A stretch of 31,648 nt of DNA from JAZDCZ01 sp046757925. GTDB taxonomy: Bacteria; Gemmatimonadota; Gemmatimonadetes; Gemmatimonadales; GWC2-71-9. Position 1 is the stretch's first letter, and the number at the start of each line of letters is the position of its first letter. A program made the position numbers and the translations under genes. Shown here piece by piece: positions 25,359 through 31,648 of the stretch. The DNA lies in contig JBHHZE010000041.1 in assembly GCA_046757925.1 (NCBI GenBank), forward strand, positions 1 through 31,648, read 5' to 3'. The notes under the pieces were generated by a model that saw only the letters and a program-made list of their open reading frames with translations, did no database searches and was not told the DNA's origin.

Positions 25359-26327
25359 CTACCTCGCGGCGGCAACACGCCTTCTCTCGGGCAGTACCCG
25401 GCGCTGCCCCGGTGCTCGTCTCTCACTCGAACGCCGATCCGTTCCATGGCGCCGCTCCATTGTCACACTCGCAACCTCATGCCTTCTGTCCCGCCCGGGA
25501 CTCCGGCGGTCCCGGCCGCTACGTCGCATGAGATCACCCCGGCGATCCCGCACTCTATGCTGTTCATCTTCGGGGTCCCGGCCCCTCATCCACCGCTCGA
25601 AGGACCGCTGTTGCAGCCAAGTAGCTATGCGCAACTCCGTATCCGACATGGCATTGCCTGCCGAGTCCCTTCCAGCAGCGACACCCGGTGCGAGATCCAA
25701 CCTGAGCTTCGCCTGCGCCAGACAGGCGCGAATATCGTCCTTCGACAGGTCCGGATCCTCTGCCGCCACCCAGTCAACGATCTCCTCCCGCTTGGGCGAC
25801 CAGCGCCGTAGCACCGCTCGTACCTTGGTCTCGACGGTGCGTGAGTGCCAGAGATAGTCTATTCTGCCTTCGCTCACGCGTGTCTTATCCAGCAGATCCA
25901 AGCACCCTTCGGCTCCCGCCGGGTCCGTGGCAATCGACGCCGATATCAGCAACCGATCCGACGGTAGAGACCCCGACCCGGATTTGTAGATTCGATACTC
26001 GTTTCCGTCCGTGAGAACGACCCAGTCAACATCCGAAACGCTCGCAGCCGCAAGAAATGTTTCCAGCCACCCCGCGTCGCCCATGGTCTCGATGCTTTCC
26101 GTTTGCACGACGAATCGCACCGCACCATCGAGCAACAGCGCATACTGCACGGGTTCGGTCCGCCCTGGCAACAGCATCGTGCGGCTCACCGAGGTGGCAT
26201 CCTCCGCGTTCCATCCGAGGGCACCTAGAACCGGCTCCACTAGAGCCGCAGGCGAGAGAGTTTCCCCGGACGCCACCTCGAGACATGAAGTTCGCAACTG
26301 CGTCAGAACCTTTGCCAGTTCAGTCAT
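25359..26327 (-). CDS. HsdR N-terminal-like (type I/IV restriction nuclease fold) protein with DRR-repeat tail
   Basis: I prefer the ATG at 26327 (322 residues, beginning MTELAKVL); the open frame extends 43 codons upstream but does not look coding there. Residues ~15-145 resemble the HSDR_N / predicted type IV restriction domain: a helical start, then LVEPVLGALGW, YALLLDGAVRFVV, and WVVLTDGNEYRIYKS with a following LLISASI. In active relatives the strand after the Asp carries an E-x-K pair (VEAK); here it reads VVQTES, so the catalytic pair seems lost. A middle helical segment (~165-245) precedes a ~65-residue tail of DRR/ERR units (RDRRGD, GRDRRSPGRDRRH, GTDRRSSERR). I infer a non-nucleolytic binding protein. 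Confidence 0.7.
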   Translation of the reverse strand: MTELAKVLTQLRTSCLEVASGETLSPAALVEPVLGALGWNAEDATSVSRTMLLPGRTEPVQYALLLDGAVRFVVQTESIETMGDAGWLETFLAAASVSDVDWVVLTDGNEYRIYKSGSGSLPSDRLLISASIATDPAGAEGCLDLLDKTRVSEGRIDYLWHSRTVETKVRAVLRRWSPKREEIVDWVAAEDPDLSKDDIRACLAQAKLRLDLAPGVAAGRDSAGNAMSDTELRIATWLQQRSFERWMRGRDPEDEQHRVRDRRGDLMRRSGRDRRSPGRDRRHEVASVTMERRHGTDRRSSERRAPGQRRVLPERRRVAAAR

Positions 26328-26493
26328 CTTGTTCTCGGCGACCTCCGGCTGCGAGCAACCTGCTCTGGACGTATGGGAGCCCGTACGCTCTAATCTATGC
26401 CGTGACAGGCAATCTGGAAAAGGGTTTGGCACAAAGCTCGACCGACCGACCTTCACGAGCCTGCGCCTGGAACATATTGCACGCGTGCAACAC

Positions 26494-26626
26494 CTGGTGT
26501 AGTGTGAGGAGTATTCTTTGCCTCGGTCCGCCCGCCGGCCGATCCTCGAGACGGCCGTTCAAGAAGAGGCGATAGCGTAGGGCTGGCGCGCCACGTTGGC
26601 AGACGGGCTTGTGACACACTACACTA
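26494..26626. repeat. Inverted-repeat pair related to the 9537-9680 element
   Basis: CTGGTGTAGTGTG at 26494-26506 matches the reverse complement of 26614-26626 at 12 of 13 positions, and both resemble the arms at 9537 and 9660. The arms bracket about 107 bp in the intergenic space between divergent genes. The interior has no ORF of note and does not obviously match the other element. It may be a degenerate copy of the same mobile or regulatory repeat. The rest of the ~315-bp gap (26328-26642) shows nothing else I can support. Confidence 0.45.
26596..26625 (+). promoter_or_regulatory. Candidate sigma-70 type promoter for the 26643 gene
   Basis: TTGGCA at 26596-26601 and TACACT at 26620-26625 are separated by 18 bases and lie just upstream of the ATG at 26643, giving an expected 5' leader of only about 10 bases. 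The -10 box is inside the right arm of the inverted repeat, so the repeat may have supplied the promoter. Confidence 0.4.
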
Positions 26627-26642
26627 GTGAAAGAGCCGTACG

Positions 26643-26996
26643 ATGAGCGAATACCGAAGATCCGACTTCATAAAACGCGTCTCCAGTATCGGCTGGGGGA
26701 CGCGCGAGTCCATACAGATGCTGTTGGGTGGTATCGTGTCGGACCTGCGAGAAGAAATAATTCGGGACCAGTTCAGCGACGACGAACTGGGAACGGTTGT
26801 TGCCTTCCACGACCGTGCGGAGGAGTTGTGGAGGGACGCCATGGGTACCAACCCACCGTTGGATGCCGGCGATATGGTAGCGAGGCTTCGACAGCTACTC
26901 GATGCTTGTGACGCCCCCGCCCTGGCCGGGTTCGAGTCGAGGCTGCGCCGAGGTCTCCGCGATGCGGAAGCTTTTCTTCAGTCCCGGGAGGGCTAG
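26643..26996 (+). CDS. Hypothetical helical protein (117 aa)
   Basis: No family is recognised. The protein begins MSEYRRSDFIKRV and appears mostly alpha-helical, with SIQMLLGGIVSDLREEI, LGTVVAFHDRAEELWRDAM and FESRLRRGLRDAEAFL as amphipathic segments. It has no signal peptide or membrane segment, so it is probably cytoplasmic. The start has only a weak AAAGAG ribosome site. It is divergent from the HsdR-N-like gene and convergent with the DRR protein gene at 26993-27352, whose stop shares the CTAG at 26993-26996. Its position among DRR-repeat genes suggests a functional link, but it carries no such repeat itself. Confidence 0.65.
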   Translation: MSEYRRSDFIKRVSSIGWGTRESIQMLLGGIVSDLREEIIRDQFSDDELGTVVAFHDRAEELWRDAMGTNPPLDAGDMVARLRQLLDACDAPALAGFESRLRRGLRDAEAFLQSREG

Positions 26997-27352
26997 GCTC
27001 GACGCGCGCCCCACGTACCGACGATGTCCTGGCAGGAACGGCGGTGGCTCTCCGTTACCGGCGCGCCGGGCCCGACCAGATCTTCCAGGATCGGGATCAA
27101 GGCCTGCGCGAGTTCCACCCGTTCCCACTCTTCCTTGGCCGTCCAGTAGACGTTCACTAATGTCATGATGCGGTCCGCGGTGCTCCCGCGGGCCCGCTTG
27201 AAGTCGTCCGGCAGGCGCAGTGCAACATCCTGATCCGATCCCAAGCGCCTGTCGCGCCCGCGCCGGTCACCTCCACGCCTGCGATCCCCCGCTATCCGCC
27301 GCCGGTCGTTAGAACGCCGGTCCGGTGTGTGTCCCCCAGACATGAGTTCCAT
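26993..27352 (-). CDS. DRR-repeat protein with helical C-terminal domain (119 aa)
   Basis: I chose the ATG at 27352 because GGAGG lies 5 bases upstream; an ATG at 27364 is in frame but lacks a ribosome site. Residues ~10-38 are an array of DRR units (PDRRSNDRRR, GDRRRGGDRRGRDRR). The rest is a predicted helical region: TADRIMTLVNVYWTAKEEW followed by LAQALIPILEDLVGPG. The LEDLVGPG block and the T-I-W spacing after it resemble the C-terminus of the CYTH protein at 23967-24749 (LEDLIGPG). No known family is recognised. The array is N-terminal here but C-terminal in the HsdR-N-like protein, so it behaves as a portable module. Confidence 0.68.
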   Translation of the reverse strand: MELMSGGHTPDRRSNDRRRIAGDRRRGGDRRGRDRRLGSDQDVALRLPDDFKRARGSTADRIMTLVNVYWTAKEEWERVELAQALIPILEDLVGPGAPVTESHRRSCQDIVGTWGARRA

Positions 27353-27520
27353 AGCAGCCTCCATAGCAACACCTGGCCTGGCAAGAGACCCAGCAGATTA
27401 CTCCTATGGTCCCGGCCAGCAGTCCCGCCTCACATATGGCATCACAATCATGCTCACGTCAAGTGTTGTTAGTTGCGCAACATACGGGCCAACAGCAAGT
27501 TACCCCTCCTCAACCGGTGA

Positions 27521-27540
27521 GGGGGGACAATTCTCCCCCC
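27521..27540. other. G/C hairpin in leader of the 27648 gene
   Basis: GGGGGGA at 27521-27527 pairs with TCCCCCC at 27534-27540 around a 6-base loop. The upstream CCCCTC at 27503-27508 could pair instead with GAGGGG at 27519-27524, giving two mutually exclusive structures. No T-run follows, so a simple terminator is unlikely. The remaining sequence between 27365 and 27647 shows nothing else I can name. Confidence 0.35.
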
Positions 27541-27647
27541 GCGGGAGACCTCGGTGGAGCGGGTGAAACCGCGGCTCGGAGGCGGTCGTAGGGGATCGGT
27601 AGACAATGCTGGCAAGTCCGCCAGCTCCGCATTCGGAGGAGTCTAGC

Positions 27648-27992
27648 ATGACGACAAACGTTACACGACGCGGCAACATTCCCAGTGCCATGGCATGGAT
27701 GATCGGCTTATCCGTGGTGCTTTTCTGGATGCCGGTCATGGGTGGCTTGATCGCCGGATTCGTTGGCGGAAGGAAGGCGGGAGGTGTTGCGCCGGCTATC
27801 GCAGCAGTTCTGTTGCCCGGCTTCGTACTCTGGTTACTCACGGTCTTGCTTGGAGGGCTCCTGGGTGGCATACCCATTATCGGAGGCCTCTTCGCGGCGA
27901 TCGCGGGAATGGGCACCCTCGTTCTCTCGGTCTTGAACGTGGTACCCCTGCTCATCGGCGCGGTCATTGGCGGCATGACCGTCAAGAACTGA
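27648..27992 (+). CDS. Small glycine-rich integral membrane protein (114 aa)
   Basis: The ATG at 27648 is preceded by GAGGAG with 7-base spacing and is preferred over an in-frame ATG at 27606. The product is very hydrophobic with about three membrane segments: AMAWMIGLSVVLFWMPVMG, APAIAAVLLPGFVLWLLTVL and the C-terminal FAAIAGMGTLVLSVLNVVP. Small-residue-rich stretches (GGLIAGFVGGRKAGG, LGGLLGGIPIIGG) would allow tight helix packing. It resembles small bacterial membrane proteins of unknown function; I do not recognise a specific family. The stop codon runs directly into a heptamer repeat. It has no evident partner gene. Confidence 0.75.
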   Translation: MTTNVTRRGNIPSAMAWMIGLSVVLFWMPVMGGLIAGFVGGRKAGGVAPAIAAVLLPGFVLWLLTVLLGGLLGGIPIIGGLFAAIAGMGTLVLSVLNVVPLLIGAVIGGMTVKN

Positions 27993-28031
27993 GAATTGCA
28001 GAGTGCAGAGTGCAAATTGTAGATCGTAGAT
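27990..28031. repeat. Degenerate 7-bp tandem repeat
   Basis: Six heptamers follow each other in register from the stop codon of the membrane protein gene: TGAGAAT, TGCAGAG, TGCAGAG, TGCAAAT, TGTAGAT and CGTAGAT. Heptameric short tandem repeats of this type are known in intergenic DNA of several bacterial groups. A second heptamer tract lies at 29504-29552, on the other side of the RES toxin-antitoxin genes. Confidence 0.6.
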
Positions 28032-28415
28032 TCTTCGGACCCGGAGCATCTCATATCGATTCGCCGGGCTGCGGCTCCCTCTCGGGCAAGAGAATTGTCG
28101 CAGGTTCAGCAGCCGTTTGAACTGATTCCTCCTTCGAGGACTCGCACTGTTCGTTGGCAACTCAACCAACATGCTGTGCAATCCACGGGACCGCGCTACA
28201 AGTAGAGTTTGCCTGTGGCGTGGGGATCGGCAGCAGGATATCGGCTGTCTTCCGAGATTTTCACAACATCACAACTTCGAGAAAAGTCATTCGGATCACT
28301 AGGATGGACGTACGCAGGATAGATTCGTTGTAAGGTCGTTCGCACGTTCATCCCCGGAATCGGAGACCGCCCACCGATTGCGTCTGTCTAGACATTGATC
28401 CCGCCATCTGCGCCA
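28032..28415. other. Intergenic region without a recognisable gene
   Basis: I see no ORF with ribosome site, no tRNA-like fold and no convincing terminator in these ~380 bases. Near the right end, 28392-28405 repeats the bases found at the window edge in the RHS gene (31636-31648). On the minus strand both would encode GIN-V, part of the conserved RHS core ending, so this could be a decayed RHS remnant; the match is too short to be sure. Confidence 0.4.
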
Positions 28416-28994
28416 TCAGGCTTGCTGGATCCCAAGGAACTCGAAGCAGCGAACGACGCCAGGGTGCTGGAGTGAGAGTGGCTCCGGCTGTCCGAACGTC
28501 AGGGCGCGCGTGTGCACCCGGTCGGAATCGAGGAACAGGATGGTCGCGTGCCAGTCGCCAGTGAGCGCGGACCACCAGTGAAGGCCGCTGTATCCCTCCT
28601 CGTACAGCCGCCGGGCCACGGCCTGGGTGCGCCGCCGGTCACGGCTTGCGACGATATCCGGCCGGAGCTTGAGGCGATGCAACACTTCGGGATCGGTGAG
28701 GTCGGCGACCGCCTTGATCACCCGGGCAGCGGGCGTTACCGACACGATGGCTAAGGTCCGGCCATATTCTCGCAGGTGCATCGGGGTGAGGCGCCGACCG
28801 CGGAAGCGCTGTAGTTTCTCACCAACGGCGTGTTCCGGCGACTCTGCAAGATAGAGCACAGCCGGCCGGATCCCCAAATCGAACCGGCCGCTGGTCTGTT
28901 GCGGCTGAACGTGGGTGAGGCTGAACGGTGCCCCGAGCGGGGCCGCCGGGTCCCACGGGAAGACCCGCCAGAGCGGCCCCTGCCGGGGCTTCAC
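28416..28994 (-). CDS. RES-domain toxin (predicted NAD+-degrading)
   Basis: The 192-residue protein starts at GTG overlapping the antitoxin stop (GTGA). It is a full-length RES domain: LWRVF at 8-12, SGRFD with the conserved Arg37, LYLAESPEHAVGEKL with the conserved Glu, and LHWWSALTGDWHATILF with Ser142. Arg-Glu-Ser give the family its name. Characterised members are toxins that destroy NAD+ by phosphorolysis or hydrolysis and stop growth. The pairing with the upstream Xre-like gene, antitoxin first with 4-base overlap, is the standard arrangement. I see no loss of key residues, so it is probably functional. Confidence 0.9.
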   Translation of the reverse strand: MKPRQGPLWRVFPWDPAAPLGAPFSLTHVQPQQTSGRFDLGIRPAVLYLAESPEHAVGEKLQRFRGRRLTPMHLREYGRTLAIVSVTPAARVIKAVADLTDPEVLHRLKLRPDIVASRDRRRTQAVARRLYEEGYSGLHWWSALTGDWHATILFLDSDRVHTRALTFGQPEPLSLQHPGVVRCFEFLGIQQA

Positions 28995-29371
28995 GCAAAG
29001 GCGCCGCTGCGCTCGGCCTCAATGGCCGCGATAACCTCGGAGAGCCGGCCCTCGCGCAGCACGTCGAGCGGCCGCCGATGATCGAGGTGCGCGTTCGTGC
29101 CGTGGAGCCAGTCCGCCACAACGCTCGGTTCGAGGAATCCCGCCAGGAGGGACACCACGGCGTCCAGGCGCAGCAACTGCTCCGCATGGTAGGAGCTGGG
29201 TGATTCGCCGCGCTTCCACCGCGCCACCCGACTGCGATCGACCCGCAACGCCTCGGCCAGCGCGGCATCGGACGGAAAGGCCCGCCGCGCAGAGCGATAC
29301 CGGGCAACCGCCAGGCCGGCGGGAGACGAGGCCGCTCGCGTTGCGACACCGGGGAGGCGGGGGTTCTTCAC
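28991..29371 (-). CDS. Xre/MbcA-ParS-like antitoxin of the RES toxin
   Basis: I chose the GTG at 29371, giving 126 residues, because a good promoter and a palindrome lie directly upstream or across it; the open frame extends 18 codons further to a TTG but that stretch contains the promoter. A helix-turn-helix lies at ~30-55 (SDAALAEALRVDRSRVARWKRG). The second half (LLRLDAVVSLLAGFLEP and VADWLHGTNAHLDHRRPLDVL) matches the MbcA/ParS/Xre toxin-binding region paired with RES toxins. It should neutralise the toxin and repress its own operon by binding the palindrome at 29370-29389. Confidence 0.88.
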   Translation of the reverse strand: MKNPRLPGVATRAASSPAGLAVARYRSARRAFPSDAALAEALRVDRSRVARWKRGESPSSYHAEQLLRLDAVVSLLAGFLEPSVVADWLHGTNAHLDHRRPLDVLREGRLSEVIAAIEAERSGAFA

Positions 29372-29389
29372 GCAACAAATATGCTGCGT
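29370..29389. promoter_or_regulatory. Palindromic operator of the RES/Xre operon
   Basis: ACGCAACA and TGCTGCGT form 8-base arms matching at 7 of 8 positions around a 4-base AATA centre. The palindrome covers the -10 box and the likely first codon of the antitoxin, a typical place for an autoregulatory antitoxin binding site. Confidence 0.55.
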
Positions 29390-29406
29390 AACTAAGTTGC
29401 CGTCAA
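29378..29406 (-). promoter_or_regulatory. Sigma-70 type promoter of the RES/Xre operon
   Basis: On the minus strand TTGACG (29406-29401) and CATATT (29383-29378) are separated by 17 bases. Transcription would begin about 7 bases later, at or next to the GTG at 29371, so the mRNA may be leaderless. Confidence 0.55.
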
Positions 29407-29503
29407 GGGGCCGGAAACAGGCCAAGATGTCGGCAGCCTTGCCGATTTCGCGGCCACCGTGGTGCGATCGGAGCCGGTCGGCGCATAACCGTTGTTGTTC
29501 ACT

Positions 29504-29552
29504 TCAGCATTCAGATTCCTTGCTCGATATTCGATATTCGATTATCCGCGAT
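29504..29552. repeat. Second degenerate 7-bp tandem repeat
   Basis: Seven heptamers run in register: TCAGCAT, TCAGATT, CCTTGCT, CGATATT, CGATATT, CGATTAT and CCGCGAT. The unit differs from the tract at 27990-28031 but has the same period. It sits in the 177-bp gap between the antitoxin promoter region and the RHS fragment, which otherwise shows nothing recognisable. Confidence 0.5.
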
Positions 29553-29602
29553 ACTACAATCATCAATGGAGATCACATAACCGATCGAACGCACGGGATA
29601 CC

Positions 29603-30235
29603 CTAAAACCGCGCGCCCTGCCGGTTCACCACGTCTCCACCGGCAAATGTCGTAGCTGTGGGCTGCAGGTTGGAGTTAAACGTCTGGGTCGTGCTCTTAC
29701 CGCCCACCCTGATCTGGTCCAGCGTGCCCCGGCTCGTGTTATAGATGTACTTCCTGCCGAGGAAGGTCTCGTGTGAGACGCTGGTCCACACACTGTCCAA
29801 CAGGCCCGCCGTGGTGTAGCCGTAGTGCCGGGTGTAGGTCTTGCCACCCATCTGGGTCCAGGTCTTCTCCGGCGCGCCCAAGACGTTCAGAAAGATAGAA
29901 TCGGTCGCCATCGGGCTCGTTGCCTTCACACGCCTACCGTCGTCCGAATACACAAGCGTAGTATTGTCCGTGTTGGACCCCGACTTGGACGTCTGGCGGT
30001 GCACGACGTCATATGCATAGTCCGTGCTCTGGAGCCTGCGGTTGGTCCAGCGCCTGAGTTCGCCATCCTTGGAATATTGGTAGCTGTCGGACTTGTTCAA
30101 GGGGTCCGTCCGCTGAGTGAGCCAGCCCAGGGCATTGTACACAAAGCTATACACCTGATCCTTGGGATCGGTCACGCTCGTCCGGTACAGCGCGTCGTAG
30201 GTGATGAGAAAGAACGGTGTCGAAAAACCGAGCAA
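29603..30235 (-). pseudogene. RHS-repeat protein fragment lacking a start
   Basis: About 210 codons of RHS/YD repeat sequence are visible: YDALYRTSVTDPKDQ, VYNALGWLTQRTDPLNKSDSY, DGELRRWTNRR and TLVYSDDGRRVKATSP. The frame begins right after a TAG with only a TTG available and no ribosome site, and it opens in the middle of a repeat. It ends without the conserved RHS core ending or any toxin domain. It therefore looks like a displaced internal fragment of a larger RHS gene, of the kind often left downstream of RHS loci after C-terminal exchange. It lies on the same strand and downstream of the RHS end at 31020-31648. Confidence 0.7.
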
Positions 30236-30286
30236 CTAGCGTTCGGGGGGTAGCCAGATTTCGCGCTGCAGTTGGATCGTGTTTAG

Positions 30287-30946
30287 TCACTGCCCACAGT
30301 TATCACCAATTCGCGACGTAGGAAATCGCCGAACGATGACCGAAAATATAGGTGTGTCTGGAGGAATGGCCGCCACATCGAAATCCATTCCGTAGCTCAA
30401 GCGAAGATTGGGATCAGTGTCCAGTATCACTTCCAACCACGGCATTCGACAAAACGATACTATCACCATCACGTCGTCTGTGTTATAGGCTTCGCCATAT
30501 TGTGTCTGCAGTTCACGCCACGTCGAGGAAAGTTTTACGCCATTGGGAAGCTCACCTGATCGCCCACTGAGAATCCAATAATCAGCTGGTAGAGCCGGTT
30601 GCAACTTTTTCTCAAACTGTGCCGCCCATGTACGATACTGCACCGCCCACGCAGTCAGTCCATCAAAACGAAATTCGAGAGCAGGAGACGGATGGCTGTC
30701 AGGAGAGAGAACGAACGTCGCGAGCGCCTCGGAACAGAGAGTGAGCAACGAGTCTAAGGCCAATCCGGTTCCCAGATAGCCTATCGAGTCGCGCGATACC
30801 CTTATGCTTGACCCGCTCGGTTGCTTACACTGCTGGACTTGGTGCTTAGGGAACTGGGACGCAACATCGGCTGCATTGGGTGCTGCGGTCAGAGGTAGCC
30901 GCAGCACTACCAATGCAGCGGCGCATACCAGACTTAGCTGAGACAT
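30287..30946 (-). CDS. Exported protein of unknown function, candidate immunity protein
   Basis: The ATG at 30946 has GGGAGG 9 bases upstream and gives 219 residues. Residues ~1-25 form a signal peptide (LVCAAALVVLRLPLTAAP), so the mature protein should be periplasmic. It has four cysteines after that point, including a CKQPSG near the N-terminus and DNCGQ at the very end, which could form disulfides. No domain is recognised. It starts 73 bases after an RHS gene whose C-terminal domain looks like a cell-wall peptidase, and it is on the same strand. That is where immunity genes sit, and a periplasmic location would suit protection against a peptidoglycan-cutting toxin. This assignment rests on context only. 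Confidence 0.65.
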   Translation of the reverse strand: MSQLSLVCAAALVVLRLPLTAAPNAADVASQFPKHQVQQCKQPSGSSIRVSRDSIGYLGTGLALDSLLTLCSEALATFVLSPDSHPSPALEFRFDGLTAWAVQYRTWAAQFEKKLQPALPADYWILSGRSGELPNGVKLSSTWRELQTQYGEAYNTDDVMVIVSFCRMPWLEVILDTDPNLRLSYGMDFDVAAIPPDTPIFSVIVRRFPTSRIGDNCGQ

Positions 30947-31019
30947 GGTCTGCAACCTCCCTCTTGGGTATGAGCTTGCAGACTAAGAACCACCTCATAC
31001 ACCCTAGCACTGCGGGCCC

Positions 31020-31648
31020 CTATCGAATCGTGCACGCTGATACTCCTTGTGCTGCTGCTGCTTGATTGTGCGCGATGGCCGCCGTCCGCGAAGCAAACGG
31101 CCCAAGAGTATCGGCTTCAAAATGCACCTTATCCCCGATCACCGGGCTGAATCCGTGTCCCGCTGCGACCCTAAGCAGGATTTGCTCATCGGCCAAGGTA
31201 GGGAACGAAAAATCAATAGCGAAGCCGGCCTCGTGTCTGCTATATCTTGGCCTTGCTACGGGGTATCGATTCGTCGCCCTCCGTAAGTAAAGCGTCATTT
31301 GGAACGCGGTACTCCGGAACGACGAGGTGACGGCACCCTGAAATCCGGATCGTGCGAGGTCGTTTAGAAAGTCCGACGTACGAGACGCAATCGATTCATC
31401 TACAATAGCTATCCCAAGAGGGCTGTTTATTGAACACGGATCACGTACGAAATTGAAGCCCCCACCCCCACCCCGGATATCGATGGTCGCAACCGGATCG
31501 TCGAACGCGCCCAACTTGTTTAGGATCGTCGTGGGGCTAGGCCCGGCAGCGTCCGGAATCTGCACAGTCCAATACGGAGTCGTCAGCCCCCTCGGATCCC
31601 GCCCCGACACCGGATTCGCCCCCGCAAACGCGTATACATTGATCCCGC
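31020..31648 (-). CDS. RHS protein C-terminus with peptidase M15 (VanY-like) toxin domain (5' part beyond window)
   Basis: The frame is open to the window edge. Its first visible residues, GINVYAFAGANPVSGRDPRGL, are the conserved end of the RHS core, just after which variable C-terminal domains begin; the GTG at 31610 is therefore internal. The ~190 residues after it end in a D-Ala-D-Ala carboxypeptidase-like M15 domain: VTSSFRSTAFQMTLYLR, the zinc motif SRHEAGFAIDFSF (S-x-H-x6-D) and VHFEAD supplying the last histidine and acidic residue. M15 enzymes cut peptide cross-links or stems of peptidoglycan. I infer a polymorphic RHS toxin aimed at the cell wall, with the next gene as possible immunity. 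Confidence 0.85.
   Translation of the reverse strand, partial: GINVYAFAGANPVSGRDPRGLTTPYWTVQIPDAAGPSPTTILNKLGAFDDPVATIDIRGGGGGFNFVRDPCSINSPLGIAIVDESIASRTSDFLNDLARSGFQGAVTSSFRSTAFQMTLYLRRATNRYPVARPRYSRHEAGFAIDFSFPTLADEQILLRVAAGHGFSPVIGDKVHFEADTLGPFASRTAAIAHNQAAAAQGVSACTIR

Noticed and set aside
24941..25531. 196-residue plus-strand ORF opposite the DRR genes
   Set aside because: It is a proline/serine/arginine-rich shadow of the arginine-rich minus-strand genes and has no ribosome site.

Overview
The window is about 31.6 kb of bacterial chromosome, GC-rich, with genes densely packed on both strands and many 4-base start/stop overlaps. It contains no rRNA, tRNA, CRISPR array or recognisable transposase gene. 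The gene mix points to an environmental Gram-negative bacterium, probably Gemmatimonadota: two giant FG-GAP/ASPIC-UnbV lipoprotein-like proteins, a fused glutamate formimidoyltransferase-cyclodeaminase, secreted M1 and M24 peptidases, a TolB-like propeller protein, RHS proteins and heptameric intergenic repeats. That placement rests on gene content only and is moderately confident.

Layout. (a) 1-5.9 kb, plus strand: the end of a GcvT-like folate enzyme, two tandem FAD-dependent oxidoreductases of identical length (531 aa) and a secreted M1 metallopeptidase, the first three joined by overlapping stop/start codons. (b) 5.9-8.5 kb, minus strand: FKBP-type isomerase lipoprotein, acyl desaturase and a two-Rossmann flavoprotein. 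(c) 8.6-9.5 kb: a plus-strand TolB-like protein. A 144-bp inverted-repeat element separates it from (d) 9.7-19.2 kb, a minus-strand run of metallo-hydrolase, two paralogous VCBS/ASPIC-UnbV proteins and a class V aminotransferase. (e) 19.2-23.6 kb, plus strand: ArgE-like deacylase, Xaa-Pro aminopeptidase-like protein and FtcD, a set suited to amino-acid and peptide breakdown. It converges on (f) 23.5-25 kb, minus strand: MsrB and a CYTH-domain protein. (g) 24.8-27.4 kb: poorly known genes, several of which carry dense Asp/Glu-Arg-Arg repeats. (h) 27.6-31.6 kb: a small membrane protein, a RES/Xre-type toxin-antitoxin pair, an RHS fragment, a secreted unknown protein and the C-terminal end of an RHS protein carrying a peptidase M15-like domain.

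The most notable observations are as follows. The two VCBS paralogs share a 1,348-bp tract that reads as identical, inside genes that are otherwise diverged, and most of that tract has an extreme coding-strand cytosine depletion and foreign-looking codon use. Region (g) looks like a possible undescribed gene group: an HsdR-N-like protein whose nuclease motif looks degenerate, three proteins with DRR/ERR arrays, a 20-codon ORF behind a perfect extended Shine-Dalgarno, and a C-terminal motif shared by the CYTH protein and one DRR protein. The RHS-M15 protein is followed by a secreted protein that could be its periplasmic immunity partner.
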